Assembly: GCF_020740795.1 (NCBI RefSeq)
Contig: NC_067287.1
Span: forward strand, 16,259,501 to 16,323,500
Length of the DNA: 64,000 bases
DNA from: Apus apus
Taxonomy: Eukaryota; Chordata; Aves; Apodiformes; Apodidae
Reading direction: 5' to 3'
The notes beneath the pieces are model-generated. The model had not been told where the DNA came from. It worked only from the letters and a program-made list of their open reading frames with translations, and did not search any database. Below, in pieces: positions 35,115 through 46,759 of this stretch (position 1 is its first letter; each line of letters begins with the position of its first letter). The position numbers and the translations under genes were made by a program.

Positions 35115-36809
35115 CTGCCACCCTGTGGGCCACCAGGCCCTCCAGATTCAAGGGCTCTTCTGCTGACCTCGACAGGTCTTCGTAGCTGTCCAGTCCCTTG
35201 GGGGGCATCTGGGTTTGTGGCAGGACGGTGGGGGGAGGCAGGGAGGACACGAGCTGCTGAGACCCCCCAGGGCTGTAGGAAGTGCTGAGTGGGAGGATGC
35301 CCACTGGCTCTCCAGCTGGGGCATGGCTGTAGCTCCTTGGCTCCGGCACTGGTCCTGGCTGGTAGCTGTAGGGTGAATAGGTTTCCCGGTATTCACGAAC
35401 CCCATAGTCCGGCTCACTGGAAGAACAGGCTTTGCCCCCCGGCTCGGAGACCACAGGGCTCACAGAGCTGCCGAAGGACCTCGGCTGGACCACTTGTGGA
35501 GTCGGCCGGGCATAGAGACCGGCAATGGGCTGAGCTGAGCGGGAGGAGAGCAGGGGCCCCGCCGGCTTCTCCTGGCGGGAGGCAGCAGGCACGCTCTGTG
35601 ACTTGTGGACAGTGGGTGCAAGGTCCAGCATGAGGACATCGAGTGCTTCGATGGACTGCTCAATCTCCCGGCGAGAGGGCGCCCGGGGGAATTCCGGCAT
35701 GCTGTGGCTGTGAGGGGGCACCGGCTGCAGTGGGCTGGGCTGGGGGCTGCAGCTGGAGATGCTGGGGCTGTGGCTCTCCATGCCGCCTTCCTGCAGCCGG
35801 GAAGGTGGCCGGCTCCCTCCTTGCTGCTGCCAGGAATTCAAGCCCCTCTGCACAGCCTCTCGGCTGCTGGTGCTGCGAGCTGGGGCCTGGGGCTGCGCCG
35901 GGCTTGGGTCATACTTGGTCGTGTCCACGGCTGGGAATGATCTGGAGCGGTAGGCGCCAGAGTGGTCGTAGCTGTACAGGTAGGGCTGGGAGCCAGGCAT
36001 CGGCTGGGGCTGGAGCCAGCCCGGGGCATGGGAGCCCGGCGGGCGCTGCGGGTAACCAGCCAGGTGGTCCTGAGTGGACGCTGAGGGCCGCAAGGGAGAC
36101 AGCGGGTCACGGAGGTGGTGGCCCATCAGAGCATTCTGGTTGTTGTAAGAGTAGCCGCCGTTGGAGAGCGGCTCACCATCGTACAGCCCATCCTTCAGCA
36201 GCTTCTCAGCCCCATTGTAGCTCGAGGGGCCATTGGGCAGGGAGGAGAGGCTGCCCACCCGGGGGGCATCCTGGTAGCCAGCCTCGCTGGCAGTGGTGGT
36301 GCCATCCAAGGAAGAGAGTGTGCCCAGGCTGCCCACACTGTGCCCATCCTGGTTGGGCAACTCATCATCCAAGATGTCGGTCTCCCGCTCGGTCACCAGC
36401 GCAGCAGCATTCCCATTAACGTGCACCTGAGCTGGCACCACGTGGCGGCCCGGCATGGTGGGCAGGCGTGCCGGCACAGGGCCGGGTGCGTGGTTGTGCA
36501 TGGGCGGCGCGTTCTCCAAGCCAAAGCCAACAAGGAGACGATCCAGCTCCCGCTTCTCCTCGGGGCTCAGCACTGCCTGGCCGCCGGGCACCCCGGGCAC
36601 CCCCGGCTCATCGGTCCGGTCAGTCTTGGTGGAGGCAGTGGAGTTGCCCGAGTCACTGCTCACCGAGAGCGTGTGCTCGACGTGGTTGGGCGCTGCTGAG
36701 AGCGGGAGGCGGGTGGCGTTGACAGCGCTGGTGCTGCCGTGGAGGGAGTCTTTCTTCTTCACTTTAGCGTAGAGGCTCCCGTCCAGAGGCCCTTGCGTGT
36801 GCCCAACCT
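35115..36809 (-). CDS. TNS1: TNS1 exon 16, giant central exon (residues 421-986)
   Basis: 1695 nt uninterrupted, starting [20 protein letters not shown] and ending [11 protein letters not shown] plus one base. Acceptor CCTTGCAG, donor GTAGGA. The product is Ser/Pro/Gly-rich and probably disordered. Recognisable tensin stretches in order: [83 protein letters not shown], and [20 protein letters not shown], the last two likely short helices. Several Tyr-rich repeats ([16 protein letters not shown]) could be SH2-ligand sites. The middle region is reported to interact with actin. A 258-codon open frame on the other strand is a shadow. Confidence 0.97.
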
Positions 36810-38047
36810 CTGCAAGGGGAGAAACGAACACGAGACCCCAGATCAATTGCTGGCTCTCTGCACGGAGCTAATGGGTCCCATTAGCCGGTGGTTTCGATCT
36901 CTTCCGTGCCGCCGGAATGTTTAAAGACCAGCATCGCCGTCTCCTCGGCACCCTCTGCAATCCCACGGGCGCCACCAGGCAGAGATACCGGAGCCAGACC
37001 CTCCCCAGACCCTTGCCCCCACAGCCCCTCATTCCACATGCTGTCCTGCCCTGCCCTGCAAGCACTGCCTGCTTCACTGGGATCCACCACAATTCCCCCC
37101 TCCCAGCCCCAGGCATCATTCCTGGCAATTCCCCTCCACAGCTGGTGAGGGCCAGGGCTGCCCACACACAGTCGGCCATGACTTTGTTGCCGCTCAGCAG
37201 GGATCAGCCAGCCCTAAAGGACCATACGGCACTGGGGAGGTGAACAGGGAGGGTGGAGGAGATGCACCACAGCCCGTAGGAGGACAGGCGGAGGCGGTCA
37301 GGCTCTGGCCTTGTAGCTCTGCATGTTTCCAGCTGGATGGATGTGCTCAGCCCATGGGTGAAGGACAGCTGAACCACAGAACTACCTTCCCAGTCCCCAC
37401 CCACTCTCCTCCCAGATGATGCACAGGTCCAGCCAGCTGCCCATCCTTGACATTTTCTTTCCTGGCTACAGACAGGCTCCCACCCTTTCTCTCCTTCCTC
37501 CTCCCTCTCTCAGCCTGGTTGGATCTGCCCTGGACCCTTACTCACTGCCACACACTGTCCCAAAGCTCCCACACAGGCAGTGTCTCTGCTCAACTCCAAA
37601 CATGCAGCATCTCCTCTCTGGAGAGGCACCCTGATCTCACCATTTGAAGTTGGTTAGAGCAGCCAGCTCTACTCCATGGACCCAAAAGGCCGGGGGGAAG
37701 CCTGGGCATGGCAGCATTGCCACCGGCAACCTTGCATCCCAGCTACAGGCACCCCAGCTCCCACCACCCACAGCAGCCCCAACAACACAACCAGCTGCAT
37801 CCTTTAAACTTTTCCAAATGGGAAAGCTAGATTTTGGGGGCAGAGAGGTACCCCAGCCACTGACACGGCAATGGAGAAGGCCCCCAAGACATTATTCCCC
37901 CCAACGGAGCATGCGCAGCACCGGCTGGGCTGCAGACTCCTGTTTTTCCAGCTCCCTGATGAGGTTTCCTGGAAGGGCCCGCGAGCCGCGTTAAACACTT
38001 TCTTTTGGAGGAAAAAATGACTCTTCCCTGGCAGGGAGCCAGGCGGC

Positions 38048-38054
38048 TGACTCA
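38048..38054. promoter_or_regulatory. TNS1: AP-1 consensus TGACTCA in intron 15
   Basis: A perfect TPA-response element lies in a stretch (about 37900-38130) of mixed composition with scattered CpGs (GCGCAGC, CCGCGTTAAAC, AACGCGATAG). The neighbourhood looks like a possible enhancer, but a 7-bp motif alone is weak evidence. Confidence 0.3.
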
Positions 38055-40044
38055 GGGACGGAAGGCGGCCCTAACGCGATAGTGTGAAATCAGAGCGTTC
38101 CTATCTGTGAGCAAAACACTTCCGAAAGCCAGCCCCAAGCTGGGGACAGTTTAACCAGTCCCACACCGCTGCACCGGAGCCCCAGCAGCTCCCGCACCAC
38201 TGACCCCCCTGTAAAGCGGGGGGGGGGGACGACACACAATAACACCCAGCACATGTCCTACCACATCAGGGTTTTCTCCTTGCCGCAGATTTTCCACTCT
38301 CAAATCCCCACCAGCAGCATGTCAAGGAGGCAGCTGAGCCCCAGATTCCCCCCCTTGTCCTGAAGCTGCCATGGGACTGCAGAGGAAGGTCCTCTCTGGG
38401 CACTCTGTGCTGGAAAGACAGAGGATGGGGTCCACGATTTCTCCTGGAGACTCAGAGCTCCTTTATCCACCCAGTGTAGCCAGGAACTGACAGCATTTTG
38501 ACTCCACGACACCTCCCATACAGGGGAAAAGGGGGAGGAAGGGAAGGAATCTGTGGAGGGGGAAAGGGAAAAGCAGCATGGCGAGTGTCAATGCCAGAGA
38601 GGCCAAGACATCTCCTGGAGCCAGGCCACTGCCCAACCCTCCTGTCTGATGGCAGCAATGGGTACAGGCTGATCTCAGGAAAAAGGGCAAGAGCCAGGGT
38701 GGGGGCTGGGATAAATAGGGCAGGGGAATAGAAAGGAAAGGGAATAAATAAATATAAATGAAAGCACGTGGCACCAAGGGAGAAAATAGCTAGGAAACGC
38801 TTTAATTAGACTCTGGGCTGGGCACCATCCCACGGCTGGGAGAAACATCTCAACAGTCGAGTCAGGATGGGGCATGATGTGGTTGGCAGAGCCAGAAAGC
38901 CTCAAGCACCCTGTCCCACCTTCCCCAGACCTGGCCAGGCAGGGACATGAAAGGTCTGGTGGCCTCCACCACAACAGCAGCTCCAGGGTAGCAAGAAAGG
39001 AAGGGGCCATGACACTTCCACCATCAGTCAGGCCCTCATCCAACAGCTGCTCTACCCACACCTGACTGCTCCTCATCTCCACATACACCCTGGGCTCTGA
39101 TGCCAAGAGCCAAATCCTGCTGTTCCTCAGTACTTCCAGGCCCACCTGCCCTGGGCCATGCTATCCCTCATGCAGTCACCCATCACTTGTCACCTAAGAA
39201 GTTGAATAAAATCCCCCAAAGAAGACCAAGGGAAGTGAGGACAGGCTACTTTTGCTGAAGCAACTGTCCCCAAAGCATCAGGCTCCCAGGTGCCCATTTG
39301 CAAAGTGTCTGAAGTTCCCAGTAAGGTCAGATTTCATCCCTGAAGGTGAGAGCAGCTCCAGCCTGGCAGGCTGTGCCCTCCCAGGGTTGGGTTTGCCCAG
39401 GGCTCAGCCCCAGATACAGCTCTGCTCCAGCTCTATCTGCTCCAGCTGTACCGAGGTGGCTCTGGAAAGCCCAGTCTGATCCTACCCCTGGTGCCAGGCT
39501 TTGCTACCCCAGGAGGGCAATGCTCTGCCCTCTACCTCCCCAGCATCCTGCAGCTCAGTCCAGGAGAAAAACTGGTCCAGAGCATGCATGACAATGGGAT
39601 GAGGGGTCAGCTTACATCCCCAAATCCCAGCCACCCACCTCATGCCCCGTGAGGTGCACCATACAGCATCATGCACCAGCACAAATCCTGGCCGGGGCTC
39701 TGCATCAGTGTAGAGGACAAGGCTGGGGCACCACCATGCCTGCCCTGGTCCTACCCGCACCAGCAGCCCACCCACTGCCTTCACTCCCTGCCAGTCAGAG
39801 CCCAAGATACCTCTGGAGCCAGCAAGGAAGATTCTGGGGTCCTTCATAGGATGAAGGATACAGGCTGAGTCCCATGGGGGAGAGCTCAGCCCCCTAGCTG
39901 TGGTGTCATCCTGTGACCAGATGTGATGGCAAGGAGTAACTCCAGCCCCTGAGCCACGGGTCACCACAGCCATGAATTTCCCTCCCGCCCCCAGCCCTTT
40001 CTCCCATCCCGTCCAGCTCAAAGAAAAGCAAAGTCAGGACTTAC

Positions 40045-40255
40045 CAAAGGGGATGGGGAGGAAAAGATCCCAGACGAAGAGAAGGAGCGGGCAGCAAAAT
40101 CCCTTTCCTTCACTCCTTCCAGCACCAGAGCCTTCCAGGGGGACCTGGCGTGGTGGCAGCTCAAGCAGCGTCCACAGCCAGCTCCGTGTGTTGGTCCAGG
40201 ACAGGAGCCGACAGCCTGGGGCTGGCTTTGGTTGGCGTTTGTCCCTTTGCCTTTC
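40045..40255 (-). other. TNS1: Candidate alternative TNS1 exon with strong donor
   Basis: Ends CCCCTTTG then GTAAGT. The frame that would continue in phase into exon 16 is open for about 70 codons back to a TAA near 40260, and ends in a hydrophobic run (FCCPLLLFVWDLFLPIPF). It contains no in-frame Met, so it would need an upstream exon or be non-coding. Weak evidence: donor strength and phase only. Confidence 0.2.
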
Positions 40256-41863
40256 CCTTTAGCAGAGGGAGTTATTCCCTCCCCAGCGCTGTGTCCCGTG
40301 GGGCCAGCAAGAGGGGCACCCTAACAGCAGCAGGGTGCTGGAGGAACTCGGATACGGGGTACCCCCAGGACACAGGGTGCAGAAGGCAGGATGGAGGAGG
40401 AGAAGGCTGCGGAGGAGGCAGGAGGTGGATTGGAGGTGGATTGGAGGTGGAGGAGGTGCTGTTGTGCTCCCCTCTGTCCCGGACCACACAGGGACCAGGA
40501 CAGTGGGAGGGAAGGGCAGCTGGGGGCCGCCCAAACCTAAGCTCCAGCCCGGGTTAACCCCAGCGAGGTGCGGGAAGGGTGGGAGCTGTGGAGAGGACAG
40601 CTGGACAGACAGCTCCTAGCTATGAATATTAACTACTTCCTTCATAGGCAGGGCTGCGACATGTTAACTGTTTCCTAGGCATGACAGACAGACAGCTGGT
40701 CAGCCTGTGCCCCCCGCACCGTGTGCTGAGCATCACCCTACTGGATGACAGCCCTGCCTGGCTCCACACACGTCACACCTGTCCCCAAAAAAGCAGTGAC
40801 ATATTGGGGGTGGGGACATCCTTTCAGGCCACATGTGATGCAGTAACCCAGCTGGGACTGCAAACCCAAACATCTTACTGGAGACTTGAGTTTCTCCATT
40901 TTAAATAAATATGAAGTCAAAGAAGAGTAGAAGCCTGCTGCAGCCAAGCCACCGACCACTTTCCCTGCCAAACTAGACCTGTTTTCACAAACCCCTTTCT
41001 CTGCCTCACCAGCACTGCAGCACAGCATGGACACCCCAACACCGGTTTGAGGATGGCACGTGCTGCCGTGTCCCATGGCAGGAGGCACAGCATGGATCCT
41101 GTCCATCCCGGAGCCCTCTGTAACCATGCTGCTCCATCCTGGGCAAAATGTGCACCAGGACAATTCAGTTCAGGTGGCAGCAAGCCACTCTATGTCCAGA
41201 CCCCCTGCTTGAACCCATGCTCAAGCCTCCACTCCTTGACAGATCTAACATACTCAGCAAAAAATGAGGCTCCTCCCACTCTAAGCCCCAAAATTGTGCA
41301 TTTCCCACACCCCTGTGGATGATGGCTGGGGATGAGAGCAGTGTTCCCAGCCAGCCCCCTGACTCACAGCCCTATTTGCTCCCAAATAACGGCACACGCC
41401 AAGTTAGCATCCTCCCCAGACCTCCAAGGTTTGCTTGTTCCTCTGCCTTTTTTAAATTTTTGCCTCAGTTGTCCAGCTATGGGCAGCCCACAAAGGGCCA
41501 GGTCAAGGGCTCCTCATTCCAGCCTGGATGTTCAGGGACAGTTTGAAGGGGGAAGAGAAGGGGCCAAGTTTCCACCAGCACGTCCCTCTCTCCCTGCATT
41601 CCACCCCTGCCTGGTTCTGAGTCCCAGTGGGACCAAAACCCATCAGCCTCCACATCACAACCCCAAATACCAGGTCAGAGGACAGACCCTGCCCTGGGAG
41701 CAGCCGTGCTCCAGCCGAAATGTCTAGCCAAGCCTGTGGATGCTCCAGCATTTCTCCCAGGGGGAATAACCAGAAGCAAAGGGGAGACACTCCCTATGGA
41801 TCCCCATCCAGCCCAGCCAGGTCCCTGCTGCCCCCCAAAACGCCCACGCCACTAAGCCCTTAC

Positions 41864-42060
41864 CTTTCGGTGGCCCGAGCAGCGAGCCGGCAGAGAGGGG
41901 CGGGATGGGGAGGGGGAAGCAGATTCCTTCGGCTTTAGTCAGCTGGCGAAGGCGAGAGGAGAAGCCAGCGCTCCCCTCCCCGCCGCGCCGGCCAGGGGAC
42001 GCATCCAGCCGCGGGGGGAGCCCGCAGCCCGCCGGCAGCTCCGCCGATGGCTTTAACAGC
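41864..42060 (-). promoter_or_regulatory. TNS1: Candidate internal CpG promoter and alternative first exon
   Basis: A dense CpG block ends, on the minus strand, at a good donor (CCGAAAG then GTAAGG). Its last base would give phase 1, which is what the next exon (36809) needs. The frame upstream of the donor is open for at least 25 codons but I see no convincing ATG. It may be a non-coding first exon or no exon at all. Confidence 0.3.
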
Positions 42061-43915
42061 TCCGGCCTGGCCCATTTCGTTCCCTGCCTCTACACAGCCT
42101 GGCTCACCCCCTTGGGCAGTCTCAGCCCCAGATAAGAGGGGGCAGGATTTTATTCCACTGGGGAAGATGTGCCACACGAGATGCCCACCCTCCTGGGGGA
42201 CCAATGGATGACAGCGACCACATCTGGACCACACACAGGAAGGTGCAGGATCAGCACTCAGTTCAATCTGGGAAGTTTTGGGACTCCCCAGCCTTTGCCA
42301 CACATCCCAGGAGTGGTGGGATGCTCCTCCTGCTCCCCATCCCAGCCAGCCCTGCCCTGCTGTATGGGGCTGAGTTGCAGGGGAGCCCCACGCCAGAAGC
42401 ATGACTCAGGTGGGGATTTAACAAGTCTCCTGCAGATGTTGAACTTGGCCAGGCCCCAGCCACCCCCCTTCCAGCTCCAGTAAAAATGGGGGGTGGGCAG
42501 GGATAGGAATGGGGATGGTATGGAAGTGGGAGACAGGCAGGAGGGGTCGATGATGGGTGTAACAGGATGAGCCAGTGGGGAGCTACTGGTCTGGGGAAAC
42601 AAACCCAGCCCCTGGCGCCCACCACTCCAGGGTGGCAGAGACCAGTGTCCCCCCACCCTGCTCACACATGCAAACCCTGGGGACAACACCTCCACCAGCA
42701 CCCTGTTCTCCATCAGCATTGGTCTTCTCAGCAAAACCAAAGTAGGCCATAGATGATGCCCATCCAGCTTTGCTCACCTGCTTCTGCGTTGGTTGCCTCC
42801 AACAAGATGCAAACCCGAAAGTGTCACAGCTCTTCTCCTGCCTCCCTGCGGCCAGCCTGGCCCCCTGAGGAAAGCCACCATGGTACTGGAAAACCATCCT
42901 TCATCCACCCAGGATAGGGGACATCTTAACCCCCAGAACAACCACAGGAAGAAGCACCTCATCACCACGCTTCAGCTTCCAAACACTCAGCCAACTGACA
43001 GCTATGGGGACCACAGCAGCAACCCATCACACAGCTGGCACTGACCACAAAACCCCCTCAAGGATGAAGAAGGATGGCAGATAAAGCCATGAGCTCCTTG
43101 GGGACATGACTCCTCCATGCTGTGTGAGGATGGATGACAGGCAGTGGGACAGGTTCTCAGGGGTACCCCAGCACAGCCCACTCTCACCAAGGACCACTGG
43201 GCAGCCTGAGCCCAGTAGGCAGCAAGGATCTTGCCTGGGCAAGGCAAGAGGGTGAGCTTGCAGATGGGGACAAAACTGTGCCATGGGGTAGTTCACAGAG
43301 CAGCCCCTGCTTGCTGCACCCAGGTATGTTCCTTCCTAGCCAGAGGGCAAGATGTGGGGGTTCAGACCCCCTTCTCATGGCCCCTGCCCTCGGGGAGCCT
43401 GATCAGCTGAAGACCCTGCTGTGACCCAGTTTCCCCTTCCCCACAGCCCTGCAGATAAGCATAGTATAGGCAAGTGTAACACCAGGACAGGCACCATCCC
43501 CAGCAGATCTCCTGGTGGATCCCCAGCCATCCACCTGCTCCTTTGGCTTCAGGGTCCCATGGGGTCACCCCCACCCTGTCAGGCACCCACCCCCAGCCCA
43601 GATGGGTGCCCCATGCTGAGCCAAAGCCACCAGAGAAAGGACATCCACCCCCACCAAGAGCTGCTGTGGCCGGCAGAGACGCGGCGCAGGGGGGACCCAC
43701 CGGTTGGCAGGCGATCCCGATCCTGTCGGCCTGGGCTGCGGTGCCAGTCTGCAGGGAGCCTTCTCCAAGCAGCACGGACAGGCAGTGGCAGGGACAAGGA
43801 GTGGCGGTTGATCCCACCCCGGCTTGGGTCCCTGTGCCAGCTTCACCCCCCTCCACCCCCGGCCGCCGCTCGCTCACGCCTGGTGGTGCCAAAAATGTGG
43901 CGTGCAATTCCCTGA

Positions 43916-43925
43916 CCAAATAAGG
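43916..43925. promoter_or_regulatory. TNS1: Perfect CArG box (candidate SRF site) in intron 15
   Basis: CCAAATAAGG fits CC(A/T)6GG exactly. It lies at the edge of a CpG-rich patch, in a run of mixed-composition sequence (about 43880-43940) that looks less random than its surroundings. SRF sites of this kind are typical of smooth-muscle and cytoskeletal genes. Confidence 0.45.
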
Positions 43926-45336
43926 CGAGAACAACCATAAACAGGGACCCCCCTCGCACAGCCAGGCACCAGGGTCCCCATCCCAGCCCAGGACAGGCTG
44001 GAGAAGAGGAAAAGTACCAAGGGAAGGAGGAAGAGGGGAGACCCCCAAGCCCATGCTGGCTCTCCCCACTGCTGCTCAAGGTTGGGGCGGGTCAGGGGAG
44101 GCCCCCATAGATGGGCTGTGTGCAGCTGCCTGCACTGGCATGGGTGGGAGGGCAGCCTCCTGCTTCCAACTGCGTCCTCCAGCAGTGTCAACTCATCCCA
44201 AAACTGACTGCAAACGTGCCCTTATTCCCCATTGTCATCCTGCCAGCTGGCACATGAAGAACCTCCATTGCCCTGACACCCACTGAGAACCCAGGAGGGG
44301 GCAGAGAGGAGCCCTGGGGTACCTCTGCAGCCCTGAGAGGGGCTGGGAGTGCTGGGGCTCTGCCCTGAGGGCCAGAGGGGAACACATGTGCATTGAGGCA
44401 TTCAGGGCTCTGCAGGCAGGAGGGGGCTGCCAGCCAGTCCTGCCAGCTGAGGGCAGGGGGCAGAGCCATGGTCTGAGCTCATGGCAGGGACAGATGTCCC
44501 CTCCCCTTGGGGCTGGACCCAGAGCCACCAGCTCCTCGCTGTGTAGCTGAGCCCATGTGTCACGAGTTGCCTGTTTACTGCCCCAGGCCAAGGCAGGTGC
44601 CTGTGCCAGCTCCATGCAGCCACCCCCAGTCCAACCCTACGTCCTCACCACAGGCAAGGACCTCCTCGCCAGCCTGGGCACCCAGAGTCCCCACCCTTCC
44701 CAGCAAGGCCGGCCGCCCACAGCTCCCAGTTGGAGTAGCCAGTGACCTTCAGGGTCGTTGGGGACCGCAGCTGTCCCCAGCCTGGAGATGCCTGTCCAGA
44801 CAAGGCCAGGAAAGCTCAGGCATCTGCTCAGCCACAGGTGGCTTCGCTGTCAGGACAAGGGCCCAGCACTCTTCAACATACAAATACTACCTGTTCCTGC
44901 CAAGCGGGCCAGGGCAGCCAACTCACCACATCCAGGCAGGTGCTCAAGGGGCTTTTACCAGCTCCAAGCCATGGTGCAGACAGTCCAGGGCCAGTGAGAT
45001 GTCCTCATCTCCCAGGGGAAACTGAGGCACGGCAACATCCCGCCATGAGCAAGCTCATGGGTTTGGATTTCCCAGAGCTCTGGGGCATGAATGAGGGCTG
45101 GATCCTGCTCCATGCAAACAGGATTTTGAGTGCAAAAGCACCAAAAAAAGTGTGAGCTCCCTGGCACCACTGGCAGGAGGTAAAGTCCATGACATCCTCC
45201 TCTCCCATCCTGTGGCACACTCCTCCAGCAGCAGCCACCTGCCCCTAGCTCTGCTGCCCACCGGTGTCCCATTCTCCAAGGTGACAGGAATTTCTGCAGG
45301 GAAGCTTTGGCCACCGACCGCCCCGTGAGCCCTAAC

Positions 45337-45498
45337 CTTTCTCCAGGTGCTTGCCAGGCAGGGGTGGCTCAGCCCAGGCACCCTCTGTGCTCTCCTCACG
45401 CTGGATGTTGAAGTTCTCATAGGAATCCCACCGGATAAGCGGGTCAGATGTGTTGTAGTCCACAGAGACACTGGGCCCATTCTCCAGGTGCTCCATGC
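45337..45498 (-). CDS. TNS1: TNS1 exon 15 (residues 367-421)
   Basis: 162 nt, beginning [20 protein letters not shown] and continuing [15 protein letters not shown], ending PGKHLEK plus one base. It marks the change from the C2 domain to the disordered middle and lies in the actin-binding half of the protein. Acceptor CTTCCCAG, donor GTTAGG. The tail ([17 protein letters not shown]) is the bird-type version as I recall it and differs from the mammalian one. Confidence 0.95.
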
Positions 45499-46041
45499 CT
45501 GGGAAGAGGTGGGACAGTCAGCTGGGGTGACAATGGAGCCAGTGTGGGTGGGATGGAGGGAGGAGATGGAGGGAAGGCACAGGCAAGAAAAAGAGAGCAG
45601 GAGCTGCAGGGCAAGGCGGCATAGTCAAACAGGAATGGAAACACTGAGAGGGATGGATTGGCATGGGAGATACATCAAGACCCACAAACAAGGTTGGGGC
45701 TCTTCAGATTGCCTAGGGACAGGCAGAAGGACTGACAGTGAATGTGTCTCGGTCTGGACCTTTTGGGTGGGAGGGTCTTCCCAAGCACTCCCTCCCTCTC
45801 TCCCAGGCCAGCAAGTGCTACAGAGAGAGGACTCCTGGAGAAGACAGTGAGGGCGATAGGGCACCCATGGGTGTTCCTAGATCAGCATCACTGCCTGGAC
45901 CCCTCATCCCACCCCGGGTGACAAAGGGATGGCAAATGGGGCAGGGAGAGTTCACAAGGGAGGCAGCAGGGGATACAGGTGGGAAGCAGGAGAGGAGCCA
46001 GCATCCAGCTCCAAACCCCTGTGGCGGTGAGCCAACCATAC

Positions 46042-46107
46042 CTTGGATCTTCTCGGGGCCATAGGAGAACACAAACTCCACCTTCCCATACTCGGGGAAG
46101 CGGTCAT
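46042..46107 (-). CDS. TNS1: TNS1 exon 14 (residues 345-367), end of the C2 domain
   Basis: 66 nt reading [20 protein letters not shown] then IQ and one base of a Gly codon. The last C2 strand (KVEFVFS) is here. Acceptor CCCTCCCAG, donor GTATGG. Confidence 0.96.
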
Positions 46108-46423
46108 CTGGGAGGGAAAGAGCAGAGCAATGGGATCATCTCCATTGATTCCTCTAATGGCACCCAGACAGTCACTCCAAACATGCCTGGAGCAGAGGGC
46201 ACCCACCCCAGCCAGCAGAGGATGGGAGCTGGTAGGGGATATCCCAGCATGGGGCAGCACATCTCGGCTCCCAAACAAACAACCACACGGATGGAGCAGG
46301 GGTGCCCTGCTACATCGGGGTGGATTGGGGGTGGGTGCCCAGATATCCCAGCAATTGCAGTGCATCAGAGGAGAGGGAGGAGGAAGGAGTTTGGGTGGGG
46401 AGGTGCTGTGCTGGGGTGGTTAC

Positions 46424-46553
46424 CTCTGAAGGCCTCGTCCAGGTCCTCCTTGCCAAAGACAACGTCAAGGTCATGCACAGCGCACGTGTGGAACTGCACA
46501 CGGAAGATCACGTCACGGGTCGGGCTGCGAAACTTCTTGTGGTAACACTTCAG
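46424..46553 (-). CDS. TNS1: TNS1 exon 13 (residues 302-345)
   Basis: 130 nt reading [20 protein letters not shown], then [24 protein letters not shown]2-domain strands, strongly conserved across tensins as I know them. Acceptor CCTCCACAG, donor GTAACC. Confidence 0.97.
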
Positions 46554-46683
46554 CTGTGGAGGGGAGCAGGAACCGGCCATCAGGACAAGGCCCTGGGGCT
46601 GGGCAAGGGGGAGCCGGGGGGTCCTGAGGACCACCCGTCCCCAAGCTGCTCCCTGCACGGCGGGCTGAGCCAAGGCTCCTTAC

Positions 46684-46759
46684 CAAGATATCGCCCTTGA
46701 GGAGCAAACCAGGCTCAATGGTAATGCAGATGCCTGTCTGGCTGTCTCCTTGCACGTTG
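46684..46759 (-). CDS. TNS1: TNS1 exon 12 (residues 276-301)
   Basis: 76 nt reading [20 protein letters not shown], then KGDIL. These are C2 beta strands. Acceptor CTCTGCAG, donor GTAAGG. The exon ends in phase 0 and continues as LKCYHKK in exon 13. Confidence 0.96.

Larger units (their letters stand above)
36810..45336 (-). other. TNS1: TNS1 intron 15 (8.5 kb)
   Basis: This is the longest intron. It holds CpG-rich patches at about 43670-43880 and 41870-42060, a perfect CArG box at 43916, two strong splice donors that do not belong to placed exons (ends at 41864 and 40045), an AP-1 site at 38048, and short G runs near 38219. The position between the C2-coding exons and the giant exon would suit an internal promoter making a C-terminal isoform, but that is inference. 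Confidence 0.7.

Noticed and set aside
35643..36419. 258-codon plus-strand open frame
   Set aside because: Lies wholly antisense to TNS1 exon 16; its content mirrors the Ser/Pro codons of the real exon and no domain is visible.
43362..44069. 235-codon minus-strand open frame in intron 15
   Set aside because: Same strand as TNS1 but carries no tensin wording and no splice phase that fits neighbours; chance frame in GC-rich DNA.
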